From Siniperca chuatsi (Eukaryota > Chordata > Actinopteri > Centrarchiformes > Sinipercidae): DNA of 64,000 bases. This document shows, piece by piece, positions 14,905 to 28,200 of the stretch; position 1 is the first letter of the stretch, and every line of letters starts with the position of its first letter. Made by a program: the position numbers and the translations under genes. The notes beneath the pieces are model-generated. The model was not told where the DNA came from and made no database searches. It worked only from the letters and a program-made list of their open reading frames with translations. The stretch covers positions 3,370,333 through 3,434,332 of the forward strand of contig NC_058045.1 of the NCBI RefSeq assembly GCF_020085105.1. Direction: 5' to 3'.

Positions 14905-15280
14905 TAAACAGAGAATGTAATTTCCTATGTCAAATCAGAAAATGAAATAAAATCATTATCTGTGAGGCTGTAGGCCCATAAATTAAGATGCATTTTATTT
15001 TAAACTGAGCAAATGAATGTGTAGGATTAAAAAGAAAATACACAAAATGTAGCCTGAGAAATGAAAATGTTTTACCAAGAGAAATGATTTTCATCTTGTA
15101 AATTATTTTTAATTTATTTGATATCACAGGTGGAGATTCATTCAAATCTGCCACAGAAATGAGTGGCATTTTAGCACTCATAATAGTGATTTCATGTTGC
15201 TAACAGATTCCTAACGGACCACACAGTGACCGGCCGCTGTGCTCAGGCTTGTCCGCCTGTTGTCAGCGCGGATCCCCACA

Positions 15281-15319
15281 GAAGAAGAAGAAGAAGAAGA
15301 AGAAGAAGAAGAAGAAGAA
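15281..15319. repeat. (GAA)n microsatellite
   Basis: Thirteen GAA triplets at the left edge of the GC-richer zone. Read on the minus strand, the presumed sox6 direction, it is a (TTC)n pyrimidine tract. Confidence 0.95.
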
Positions 15320-15907
15320 AGCTGCAGGTCTCGCTCAGACAGCGAGAGAGAGCACAGCCATGCAGCCCGGGACAATGTGCTGAATTGGCAGCCTATATAT
15401 AAGTCTGCCATTTGGACACTCTAATGCCACTTTACCTTATGAGGGAACTTCAACCCGCAGCACCTGCTCAAAACAAAATGCCATAGGAGATGAACTTCAA
15501 CGACCCCCTGCTCGGATTGTTTTTCAGACAGACACTCTCACTTACAAGAGAGGGGGTGGTGGTCTATAAATTGTTCTGCCGGAGTCCAAACAATTAAACA
15601 ACTTGTTTGGAAATTGTGATTTACTGCGCAGGCCGGTGTGGGCAGGTCCAAACTGGAAACTGGAGGATCTGTCAAGCCGGGCAATTATAACTCTGAATAG
15701 AGGAGTGATTTCGTGTACAAACAAAAATGTGGATGCGTAAAACAATTAGAGAGGATGCTGGGAAATTGCGCTTTCTCGATAAACTCCAAATATGACAAGT
15801 GATTAAGATATAATAGCTTTGAGTTGTTTAAATGGCTTCACAAATCAGATAATCAATTTGCGTTTCCTCTTTAAAGGTTTTCAAACAAATTTTTGTCAAG
15901 CATGTGT

Positions 15908-15910
<3 letters not shown>

Positions 15911-15952
<42 letters not shown>
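15911..15952. repeat. (CT)n microsatellite
   Basis: A perfect CT dinucleotide run of about 42 bases. On the minus strand it is a GA tract just downstream of the candidate sox6 5' exon that ends at 16421. Confidence 0.95.
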
Positions 15953-15956
<4 letters not shown>

Positions 15957-16420
15957 CTCTAAAAGCTCCTTATCTGCAGGCGAGCAGCGGCTTATCTGAG
16001 AGGTGTAGTGTGGCTCTAAATGTGGGGAACACCCTGAAGTCACTCTATCAGTCTTTTCCAGGCCGTTGTCGTGCGCCTTGTCCTCCTGTACCCTCTGTCA
16101 CATCCTCACCGTGAACTCAGGGCAAACTTTGACACAGGAGACAGACCCCGCTGAGTGTCCGAGCTGTAGACTCTTCACTCCGGATAAGACACTGTCCCTA
16201 CATGTATGGCTGAAGTTCACGCATCCACAATTAACTTCATACAAAACCAGCGCTGTCACTCTCTCAGGCTGCACAACTGACAGGTGAAACTGACACATTG
16301 TGTCACATTTATCAGGCAAAAAGTTAAGACGCACAGTCCAAACTTTTAACGGTGTAACATAGGCTAAAGAAAGACAATGATCGCACTGAAAACTATGTAG
16401 GAGGGGAAAAAGAAACTTAC

Positions 16421-16800
16421 AGACTAATTTCTCAACTCTCTCGCCGTGCTGGGACACTGTCCTGTTTTCCCCCGGTATTGTCTCCCAATGGATCCGTGTT
16501 AAGGCTCCGAGTCTATTTTAATTTATGACTCACGCATTCTTCTAAGGTCAGTCGCCGTGACCTCCGCTTAACTTGAGCCCTAAATACGCCCGTCTTTCGC
16601 CCGATTTTCTCTCCTTTACAGTCTCTTCCTCTCAGCTGCATTCCAGTAGCCTACATGTGGGGGAAGCACAGGGCACCACAGATTTCGCTGCTGGCTGAAA
16701 TGTGCGTCTGATGAGCTGCAGCGGAGCCGAGGACGCGCACGAGGACCACAGCCTGTCCAACAGAGAGCGACGCGTTCACGATTATGGACAGAAGGCTACC
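16421..16800 (-). promoter_or_regulatory. Candidate sox6 5' non-coding exon
   Basis: On the minus strand a consensus splice donor (GTAAGT, plus-strand 16415-16420) follows an exon-like stretch within a GC-richer zone that has several CpGs. No frame crosses it cleanly, as expected for 5' UTR. Sox6 genes use several alternative untranslated first exons, and the direction (away from smap, towards lower coordinates) fits the mammalian arrangement. The upstream limit near 16800 is a guess, and the gene assignment rests on synteny only. Confidence 0.3.
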
Positions 16801-16850
16801 GCTGTGTGGCCGAAGAGGAAACTACTTGAAGTATCATCCCACAGACTCCA
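16784..16850 (+). other. Possible plus-strand first exon with ATG
   Basis: An ATG at 16784 opens a 22-codon frame (MDRRLPLCGRRGNYLKYHPT...) that runs into a good splice donor (GTGAGT at 16851-16856). Many CpGs precede it. It lies opposite the presumed sox6 promoter, so it could be a divergent transcript or a chance combination. I do not recognise the peptide. Confidence 0.2.
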
Positions 16851-17898
16851 GTGAGTCTGAATGGGATGCTTTTAGGAGCCCTCCAGTTTCTTTAAACTAA
16901 ATTCTAAAAATGGGTTTTAAAATTAAAGTTTAGTGGCTCTTTTTTAACGTGTTATTAGCGCGTTTTTGCTTCAGAAACTCTTTCTAAATGTCTCTTAATG
17001 GCTTGTGAGCCTATAGAACCATTTTCTGGTGCTACAGAACCGCTGAACCATTTCTGTTAATAGTGCATGACAGGTAGTGGGGGATGGACACAGTTAAACT
17101 GAAGTTATAGCCTCTGCTTTCCTTGCATAATATAGTTGCATCTTTTATGGCTGAAAAAAAAACCTTGAATATTTAATTAACACGTTTGGAAGTCAGATTT
17201 CTGCTCATATCAGTGCGGCTTGTAGGATCACGGATTTAATGGTATCATTTTATTTTTCAGCACCCAATCACCAGCTCTAAAATGAGTCTCAATGGTTGAA
17301 AGTGATGCACAATCACAACTATTTGCAAAGTTTTTTAGAAATATGTCGCTCAGTTTGAGGCTCATCTCAAAACCACACGGGTTTGTGTGCTTATTATAAG
17401 CTTAATATTGGTTATTATAAGGAGAAATAACCAATATTTTTAATCAATTGCATGCATGTCATGGAGTACAACTAATACGTAAATAAAATTGTCAGTAAAC
17501 TCGGTTATAATAATTGATTACTGTTTTATCATAAACGTACTTACTTTAATGCGTTTTTTTGAGAATTTGTCTCATCTTAAGTCAGTCATTCATAAATTAG
17601 TCTACAGAATATTTTAGTTACATTTTTTCTATAACCCCTTAATACAGAACTTTTTAAAAAAAAAAAAAAAAGAAGAAGAAAGTATTCTGTGAGTTGGTTT
17701 CCCCAGGTCATGTAGGGTCGACTGAGTCTAATCACGGTCCAACTGCAGGTTTAACCTGAATCTGCTGCTGTCATCGCTGTTTGTTGTGAAGCAGAGATAA
17801 CCGTAGTGCGCACCGACTTTTAAAAACAACCAGCCCAGAGGACGCGCCGAGTGACGGTCCCGGTGCTGTCCACACTGATGCAACAGGACTTCTCTTAC

Positions 17899-18240
17899 CT
17901 GCATTCACTTATTCGTCATTCGCTGCGTGTCTCTGGCAAACTTGAAGATTGTTATGGGCGATGATGAAGAGTTTCAGCGTTAAGACCAAACAAGAGGAGT
18001 CAGTTCAAACAGCCTTCAAATCCCGTGCGTAAAGTCACCATCGCTGGAGCGTGTCGCGGACTTTGGTAACTCCTCTGTCTGCGCTCCGCCGAGCGTCAGA
18101 AAGTAAAATAAAACACTTCGGAGTCGTTCTCAGAGGTGGTACTGAGCCAGAGGAGCTGTCATTCAAAAGTATTTTAAGTTATTTCCCGTCCGGCACTATG
18201 TGGAGGTTAAGTGAGAGTGCGGGGCAGTGTCGGGTAAAGA
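17899..18240 (-). promoter_or_regulatory. Candidate sox6 5' non-coding exon/promoter
   Basis: The minus strand carries a strong donor, GCAG followed by GTAAGAGA (plus-strand 17893-17898), at the end of a CpG-rich block that spans roughly 17790-18240. Neither strand shows a conserved protein frame. A CpG-rich block with a donor pointing towards lower coordinates is what a sox6 first exon upstream of the 16.4-kb candidate should look like. The 5' limit is not determined. Confidence 0.35.
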
Positions 18241-18299
18241 GGCAGAGGCAGGATAACCCCTCCCCTCTCTCGCTCTCCCTCGCTCTCCCTGTCTCTCAC

Positions 18300-20430
18300 A
18301 AACACTGTTTATTTGTCTCCGTGTGTCTCTGTCTCACTTTCTTTATGTGACTTGTTCATTAAAGTATAAAACAGTTTACATTTTACCTATTCCTCATTTT
18401 AACATTTTCCGCTCATCTCTGTCCCCTTGTCTCTGTAGGCTATATGTATGCAGCCTATATACGCGCGTGTGTGTGTGTGTGTGCACGTACTGGTCACCTG
18501 CTCTTGGCGACCACTTTGAATACAAATTGAATAAATTATTGCTTTTATTTAATTGTGGCCACATTTTTCTTACAAACATTTTCTGTCAGAAATCACCACA
18601 AAGAAGTCGGCACATGTTAGTCGATGTAGATAAAAAAAAAAAAGAAAGAGCGTGTTTGTGGACAGTTTGAGCAAATAAATGTAAAACAGTTTTCTCTGTG
18701 CAAATATTTTGCATATGTAATTAGGAAATGTCTCACCAGTGGTCGTTTATCATTAAAAAACACATTTTCTAGTCTAATTGGGAATAAAATTTGAGATCAA
18801 GTCTGTGATGAATTAATCTCCACTTTTCGAAAATTTCCTCTCGTCTTTTCTGAAGCATAGCCGCTATTGTAAAGTCCTGAAAGGTTGTTTATTCTTCATT
18901 TTGCTGAAGAAAAAAAATGCAGTTTATTGAAAATATTATAGGAAAGTGTCTGACTCAGCTTGATTAATCAGACGAAACATGTTAACCTTATTAAAAGGGG
19001 CTTCCAGGCTAATTCGCTTCTCGTTTAATACATCTCGATGATTGCGTGTTGCAGAAATTGAGTTTTAGCGTCCTGTCAGAGGTGTGAGCGCCTCTGGGCT
19101 GTCGCTTTATTACGTTTACTCTTACGCCACCTTTTGGCGGTTTTAATGCAGGACATCCAAGAGAGGATTCGTTTTACACCGCAGCGTACGTCCATGACCC
19201 CACACAGTAAAGGCTTTTGGAAATAGACACCTAAATGTAATATAATTAGAATTGGCTATAGAAAAGTCATTATTAATTTAAGTATGATCCAAACTGAAAT
19301 TATATTGCCAGGCTGTTGAATCATCCTCCACTGAAATATAATATCGAAATTCCAGAATTAGAAGGCTATTGATTATTATCAATTAGCCTAGATTGTTTTA
19401 ACATCCTGACTCTCACTTGATGAATCAGAGCTATTTCTTACTTCTTTACTCTAAGACCAGGCTGAATCTTTACCCCCACTCTGTCGCAGTGTGGACATGA
19501 GTGGACTGGGAGGCTGCTGAGGTGCAACACATCTTTTAAACTTATAATTACATCCATTTTGCACACATTACATCAGTTTGCACACTGCATGCATGCACAT
19601 GTTTAAAAGGCATACTTTTATACTTTTTAAATTTTTACTCTTATGTTAGTACTTGTGTTTTGATATTTGTTTTTTGCACAATTCTATTGTGGTTCGTTCG
19701 TGCACTACTGCTGTGACATGAGAATCCCCGGGAATAAATAAAGTATCCCTGGGAATAAATACAGTAAGTATCTATCTATCTATCTGAGAAAACACGTTTT
19801 AGTTCCATCAAAAAAAAAATCTTTAATTGCTTCAGATACGGTTATTGTGTTTTAAATCACAGATGATTAAATTCCATTCAGACCCCTTTTTAAATGCCTC
19901 CTGGCGTTGACAAGGACAGTTAGACGTTAACCCAATAAAGCATTTCATTAGGCAAATTAGCTATTTTATTAAATATATGTCTACTTTCTGAATGGCACAA
20001 GGATATCTCTTTGTAAATATACATACTGAAAATAAAAACGTCCATTAGTTTGTGGTTTGCTTCTGATACTTCTGAGGACTTATCGGTCCTTTGACGTCGT
20101 AATGTGACCACTTTCTTTTCTTTTTTAAATTGTGTTGGCCTCGCTGTGGAAATGTTCAAATTTAGCTTAAATGGATCAGTCAGTTCAATACATCTCTCCT
20201 CTCCTTCAATGTGCTACATAATTCTTTTGGTGGCAGTGTTGCTAAAACTCAGTGGATTTGATGAACAGTTATCTGTTTAAAGGGCGATGTAACACAATCC
20301 ACTGGTGAAATCAATATTAAATGATCAAAATCAGAGGGGAAAGGCATAGTGTGGAGAAAGGCAGCCTAAATCAACAGTGGCAACAATATTAGGATTACGC
20401 AATAAAAGGGAGATATTTACACTCCATAAC
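18300..20430. other. Intergenic spacer, sox6 side to smap
   Basis: No coding frame is recognisable. The spacer contains a short (GT)n tract near 18466-18482 and a retroelement 3'-end remnant at about 19540-19790. The rest is AT-rich, with blocks at 18840-19160 and 19300-19480 that are not obviously repetitive. Confidence 0.6.
19540..19790 (+). mobile_element. LINE 3'-UTR remnant with TATC tail
   Basis: The sequence ends in a polyadenylation-like 'gaataaataaagtat' motif, partly duplicated and followed by (TATC)n. This is the typical 3' tail of Rex-type non-LTR retroelements in fish. Only the 3' untranslated end is present and no reverse transcriptase sequence is visible. Confidence 0.45.
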
Positions 20431-20435
20431 AGAGT

Positions 20436-20864
20436 AGGTTGTGTTAAGAAGTAGGGGAACAAAACGGAAATAATATAAGTATTTCTAAGCTGAGAACTGG
20501 GCATAGTAACCTTAACAGTACACTTTTCATCATAGGAAAACATCCAACAGGTCGCTGCGATCTATGCCATGAGGCTGAGACAGTAGAGTATGTCCTTATA
20601 TCATGCCGGAAATAAGAAAGACAAGAAATTATGACACAATTACGAAACTCAGAGCGGGTAGAGGACAGCGTTAAAAGTATATCAGAATGTGGAGACAGTG
20701 TTCCAGGGAGGAAATGGTTATTTAGCTTTAAAGGATGACTGCAGTGGAAAGACGGCTTTAAAATGAATGGATACCAAGGGAGAATAAAACATGAAGGTGG
20801 CAGTAATGCAACATGGATGCCGACTGCCGCACAACCTCGAAGAAGAAGAAGAAGAAGAAGAAGC
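20436..20864 (+). mobile_element. 3' end of a non-LTR retrotransposon with (GAA)n tail
   Basis: Plus-strand translation gives 'KHPTGRCDLCHEAETVEYVL', the conserved carboxy-terminal cysteine knuckle of LINE polyproteins, here with Tyr where His is usual. A stop interrupts it shortly after. It is followed by a 3' untranslated end and an (AGA)n tail at about 20838-20863. Such a 3' end with an AAG-type tail is a common dispersed repeat in fish. It is 5'-truncated and inactive, and it ends within about 150 bp of the smap start codon. Confidence 0.65.
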
Positions 20865-21012
20865 CTATCGTTGCCAAAACCGACTGTTACACAAACGAAG
20901 AAGAACAAGACGGAACAGGAAGTGGCGACACTGAGGATTGTTGACAAAACCAGCTAGCTTTTGCTAGATGGTATGATATTTCATTGACATTTTACGAAAG
21001 CTTTCGTTCATA
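20865..21012 (+). promoter_or_regulatory. smap promoter and 5' UTR
   Basis: About 150 bp separate the LINE tail from the smap ATG. An ETS/GABP-like site (acaggaagtggc) lies at 20915-20926, a usual element of TATA-less housekeeping promoters, and no TATA box is visible. The start codon at 21013 has A at -3. The exact transcription start is not visible from sequence. Confidence 0.5.
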
Positions 21013-24564
<3,552 letters not shown>

Positions 24565-24935
24565 GTGTGCAGGGAGGAATTCGTTTTTGTAATCTCAAAT
24601 TTGTACATTTTGACGTTATTTGTTTAACTGTAGGTGATCACCCACCATTGTAGTCCTTTTTACTGTGTAGAAATGGGTTCTCTACACAAGCACTCATCAT
24701 TGGGCAACATTCTGGTATGCATGTTGTCAAAGAATTAAGTCTGCAGGCTAAACGTCAGCTTTTGGTTGAGTTGTGTTCTATCATTTTAAGATTGCAAATG
24801 GTCCAGTTTTTATTTCGTTTGAACATTTTAACAGTCACTGCATTTGCCACGAGTTGTTGGACAAAACAGGATTGCTTGCCCTTCAGCATGATTGGTTTAC
24901 ACATTGTACATTTTGTGATTTCTTGTTTAAAAACC

Positions 24936-24941
24936 AATAAA
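24936..24941 (+). terminator. smap polyadenylation signal
   Basis: A canonical AATAAA lies 372 bp after the smap stop codon and is followed by a GT/T-rich stretch (about 24946-24972), as expected downstream of a cleavage site. The 3' UTR is therefore about 0.4 kb. Confidence 0.75.
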
Positions 24942-25726
24942 AAGAAGTGTCAGATGTAATGTTTGCTGTTCTTAAAACTAGAACTACAGTTTCCCACAGA
25001 GAGAGGAGATGGTTTCTATGCAACACTAGCATTCTGCATTATGTATCCTTACAGATACATAAAAGTACTCACTGTGTTTGTTTTGTGCAGGAAACTCTCT
25101 GACCCAGAAGTAAATGCAGACAATTTGTCCAAGATTTATTCAAACATTTACAGTGGCTGAAGTCAGCATTGACACTTGACAAGTGCAAGGCAATTTATTT
25201 AATCAATCAGGGCTTTTGTCACTGGTTTTTGAACACGATCAAGATTTTTGCTCTAAGACTATAGTAATTCTTTATGGGGGGACCGTTTGAGTCGCAGCTA
25301 ATGAATTGTGTCCACCAGGGGCCCAGAAAATCCTTACGAATGGGGTAACTTAAAAATCTACCAAAATTCATTGAAGCCCTCTTTGCATACCATTTTTAGT
25401 GAGGTCATTAATTAGATTTTTCACATGCATGTTAGGAAAATATAGTCAACAAGATTTAAGTTTAATTAAAGTTGCGTTTCTTAAAAACATTTCTTGAAAA
25501 CATATAAGGCTATTTTTGCATTTACTAAAAACATCTCTGGAATATTGAAACTGGTGGATTGTGCTATATATGCATTCAGAGAAGTGTATTCTGAGTAAGA
25601 ATTTAAAAAGAAATAAAAAAATACTCCTAGGAGAAGGAGACAGGGCATATCTTGCTGCCCAATGTGTATTAACAGGCCACAACCTGAGAGACAGTGAGTG
25701 ACCTAGACACACAGCACACGCATGCA

Positions 25727-25935
25727 TTCACACACACATTCATAAAAAAAATGTTGCAGTGTTTATATAGTTTTCATTTATTTGTATTTTTTAACGGCAA
25801 GTCTACTTTATTTTTGTTTTATTTTACTTATCTGTATTCATATGTTTTAATAGCACAATTCTTCTGTATATCTACATGTTTTTATTTCACACTTGCTTTG
25901 GCTGTTGCCAATAAAGCCCCACTGAATTGTAAGTG
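25727..25935 (+). mobile_element. Retroelement 3'-end remnant
   Basis: An AT-rich stretch that ends 'gttgccaataaagccccactgaattg', a 3' end common to a fish LINE family. No coding part remains. Confidence 0.4.
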
Positions 25936-26036
25936 GGTTGGTCTTATAATGACCATTTGCCACGGGTTTGAATTTTTTCGCATTTTCATCTATAATCAAC
26001 ATTTTCTGCAAGGGTTGCAAACCAGTTTGTATGTAA

Positions 26037-26532
26037 TTAAAGGTGGGGTATGATTCTAATCCAATACACGTCTTTTTGTCAAATTATATCTGCTCATGAT
26101 CCGCTAGCTGTCCATTCAGTGTGAGTGCTGAAACAAACTCCAGTGTTTGTACACAGCCCTGGCTCTGTAAATGGGAAACACACAAAGTGACTCGGACCGA
26201 GCCACACAACACTATTCCAGACATGATTTGTGTGTCAGGTAACATTAAATGATTTAACCACAGACATTCAGCTCACTGTCTAGTTTGCCAAGATCTGCTG
26301 TTGTTGTGATGTTAGCTATAGCAGCAGGAGAGTTGTGAGTATCGCTGTCTGGAGGTGCTGTGCTGGCTCTGGGAAACCGTCTAGTCCTCTCTGGCGGTTA
26401 GCAGCAACTGTAGCGACAGTTTGCTAACCTAGCTAACATTAGTTATATCACTTGCTGTGTCGTCGTTCGCTCTATATCATAGTATTTGTGATTGTATTGC
26501 ATCTCTCCAGAATTACACACCCCACCTTTAAG
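26037..26532. mobile_element. MITE-like element, about 496 bp, TIR TTAAAGGTGGGGT
   Basis: The left end ttaaaggtggggt (26037-26049) and the right end accccacctttaa (26520-26532) are perfect 13-bp inverted repeats. The interior is non-coding and GC-richer than its surroundings, with no transposase. The form is that of a non-autonomous DNA transposon widely dispersed in teleosts. Confidence 0.75.
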
Positions 26533-26563
26533 TTCTAGTTTTAACTAGTTAGCTAGTTTATTC

Positions 26564-26874
26564 CAGTGGTTTCCAAACTAGCGGTCGGGCCCCTCCAAAG
26601 GGTCACAAGATAAATCTGAGAGGTTGTGAGATGATGAAGGGGTGAAGAAGAAAAAAAGTTCTGATACAGAAAGTTGTAATAGTTTTAAGACTTTTCTCTA
26701 ATCTTTGCATTTGTTGTGACCTAATGGATCATTTTAGCACTTTGAAGCTCCAACAGTTATTTATATGAAAGCATTTGTGAAGTTTAGAGGGAAAATGTAT
26801 CTTTGGTGGAACTAACAAGACATCTGAAACATAACAAGAAGTGGTCAAGAGCCAAAAACGGTTGGAAAACACTG
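26564..26874. mobile_element. hAT-like MITE, about 311 bp
   Basis: It begins cagtggtttccaaac and ends gttggaaaacactg, imperfect inverted repeats of the CAGTGGTT...AACCACTG type used by hAT elements. The flanks (gtttattc and gttttatc) match at six of eight positions, compatible with a decayed 8-bp target duplication. A partial copy lies at 15-80 on the other strand. Confidence 0.7.
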
Positions 26875-26950
26875 GTTTTATCTTTAACAATAAACTATTT
26901 CCATGAGATTGTTGTTTTATATAAAATCTTAATCTGAAAAGTAACCAGTA

Positions 26951-27127
26951 CAGCTGTCAGATAAATGTAGTGGAGTAAAAAGTACAATTCCCGCTGAAAT
27001 GTAGTAAAGTTGAAGTATAAAGTAGCATACAATGGAAATACTCAAGTAAAGTACAAGTAGGCTACCTCAAAATTGTACTAAAGTACAGTACATGAGTAAA
27101 TCCTACATAGTTACATTCCACCACTGT
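26951..27127. mobile_element. Short dispersed repeat ('gtggagtaaaaagtac' family)
   Basis: The segment runs from 'aatgtagtggagtaaaaagta' wording to 'ttccaccactg', a short non-coding repeat that I recognise as very common in percomorph genomes. It is built of repeated 'agtaaagtacaagta'-like pieces. The ends are only weakly inverted, and its class (MITE or SINE) is uncertain. Confidence 0.55.
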
Positions 27128-27429
27128 GCCTAACATATGTACATATGTACATTTTTAAAGCCGAGGAAACGTCACACGAACCAGCGCGGCTGAATGCGAC
27201 GCAGCTGACACGCGTGTCTTAATCGCGGAAGCATCGGCACCGTCTGGCTGCGCAAACAACGACCAAGCGGGTATGACGCCTTTCATGTTTTTTTGCATAA
27301 AGAAACAAATAGAACAGATCCATGGATTTAGTTTTGAACTAGTTTGCTGTGTAGATAGATCTTAACTGCAGCCAGTTTCCAAACCGACTGCAGGGACAGA
27401 GAACTGAACCGTCGATCTTTTTCTGCTGT

Positions 27430-27635
<206 letters not shown>

Positions 27636-27706
27636 CTTTTGATGACCACGGGCACCACTGTTGCCTTCACCTTCCAAGCCTTCTCCAACTCTTCTCTGAG
27701 CCCTTG

Positions 27707-27770
27707 GTATTTCTCTAGTTTCTCATGTTCCTTTTATTGTATTTCTCTAGTTTCTCATGTTCCTTTTTCC
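27707..27770. repeat. 32-bp tandem duplication
   Basis: The segment that starts gtatttctctagtttctcat at 27707 is repeated from 27739, giving two 32-bp-spaced copies inside the Rex6 endonuclease. The single-copy version is seen at about 38507. Confidence 0.8.
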
Positions 27771-27828
27771 TGATGTTGCCATCACTTGGAATTGCCACGT
27801 CAACCACAACGGCTTTCCTCTGCTGTTT

Positions 27829-28200
27829 ACATTGATCATTACATCTCTGCTATGCTTGAATAATTGTGCAATATCCATGTAATACTCATGTGCAATATTT
27901 AGCTTTTCCCTATTTATTATTCATACTTCCATTACTGCTGTTGCAATACTACTTATTACTTATATTATTACATTGCATTATTATACTGGTAAACCCACTT
28001 GGTACTTCACACTTATTTTATTTTATATTTATACCCACTTGGTACTTAATTTATTTTCTGACCTGTTTTTATAGTTTTTATAGTGTATTGTATTATATTT
28101 TTTTTGCTAGTACTTTCTCCAGTGTACACTGACGTAAAGGTGAGCTGCTGTAACAAAGAGTTTCCCTTCGGGGATCAATAAAGTATTTCTGATTCTGATT
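27829..28200 (+). mobile_element. Retroelement 3' end nested in Rex6 endonuclease
   Basis: Compared with the second Rex6 copy at 38.6 kb, the reading 'tgctgttt / gtccaccacc' is split here by 372 foreign bases. The insert ends 'ggggatcaataaagtatttctgattctgatt', the standard 3' tail of Rex1-like LINEs in fish, so it is a 5'-truncated insertion in plus orientation. It separates the two halves of the endonuclease active-site region. Confidence 0.75.

Larger units (their letters stand above)
1..16400. other. Non-coding region, presumed sox6 first intron
   Basis: No open frame here resembles a known protein, and no minus-strand frame matches the sox6 amino-terminal coding exons. By synteny with mammals (SOX6 - C11orf58 - PLEKHA7), and because smap and plekha7 below have the expected order and strands, this stretch should be the 5' part of sox6 on the minus strand, most likely its long first intron. 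What is visible is a truncated TIR-element copy at the left edge, two further MITE-like elements (7326-7712, 9889-10275), CA-rich tracts (about 759-781 and 13500-13890), and several unusually complex, repeat-free blocks that could be conserved regulatory sequence (roughly 2210-2350, 6350-6600, 8130-8400, 13913-14212, 14600-14820). The sox6 assignment is inference from neighbours, not from any coding exon. Confidence 0.45.
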
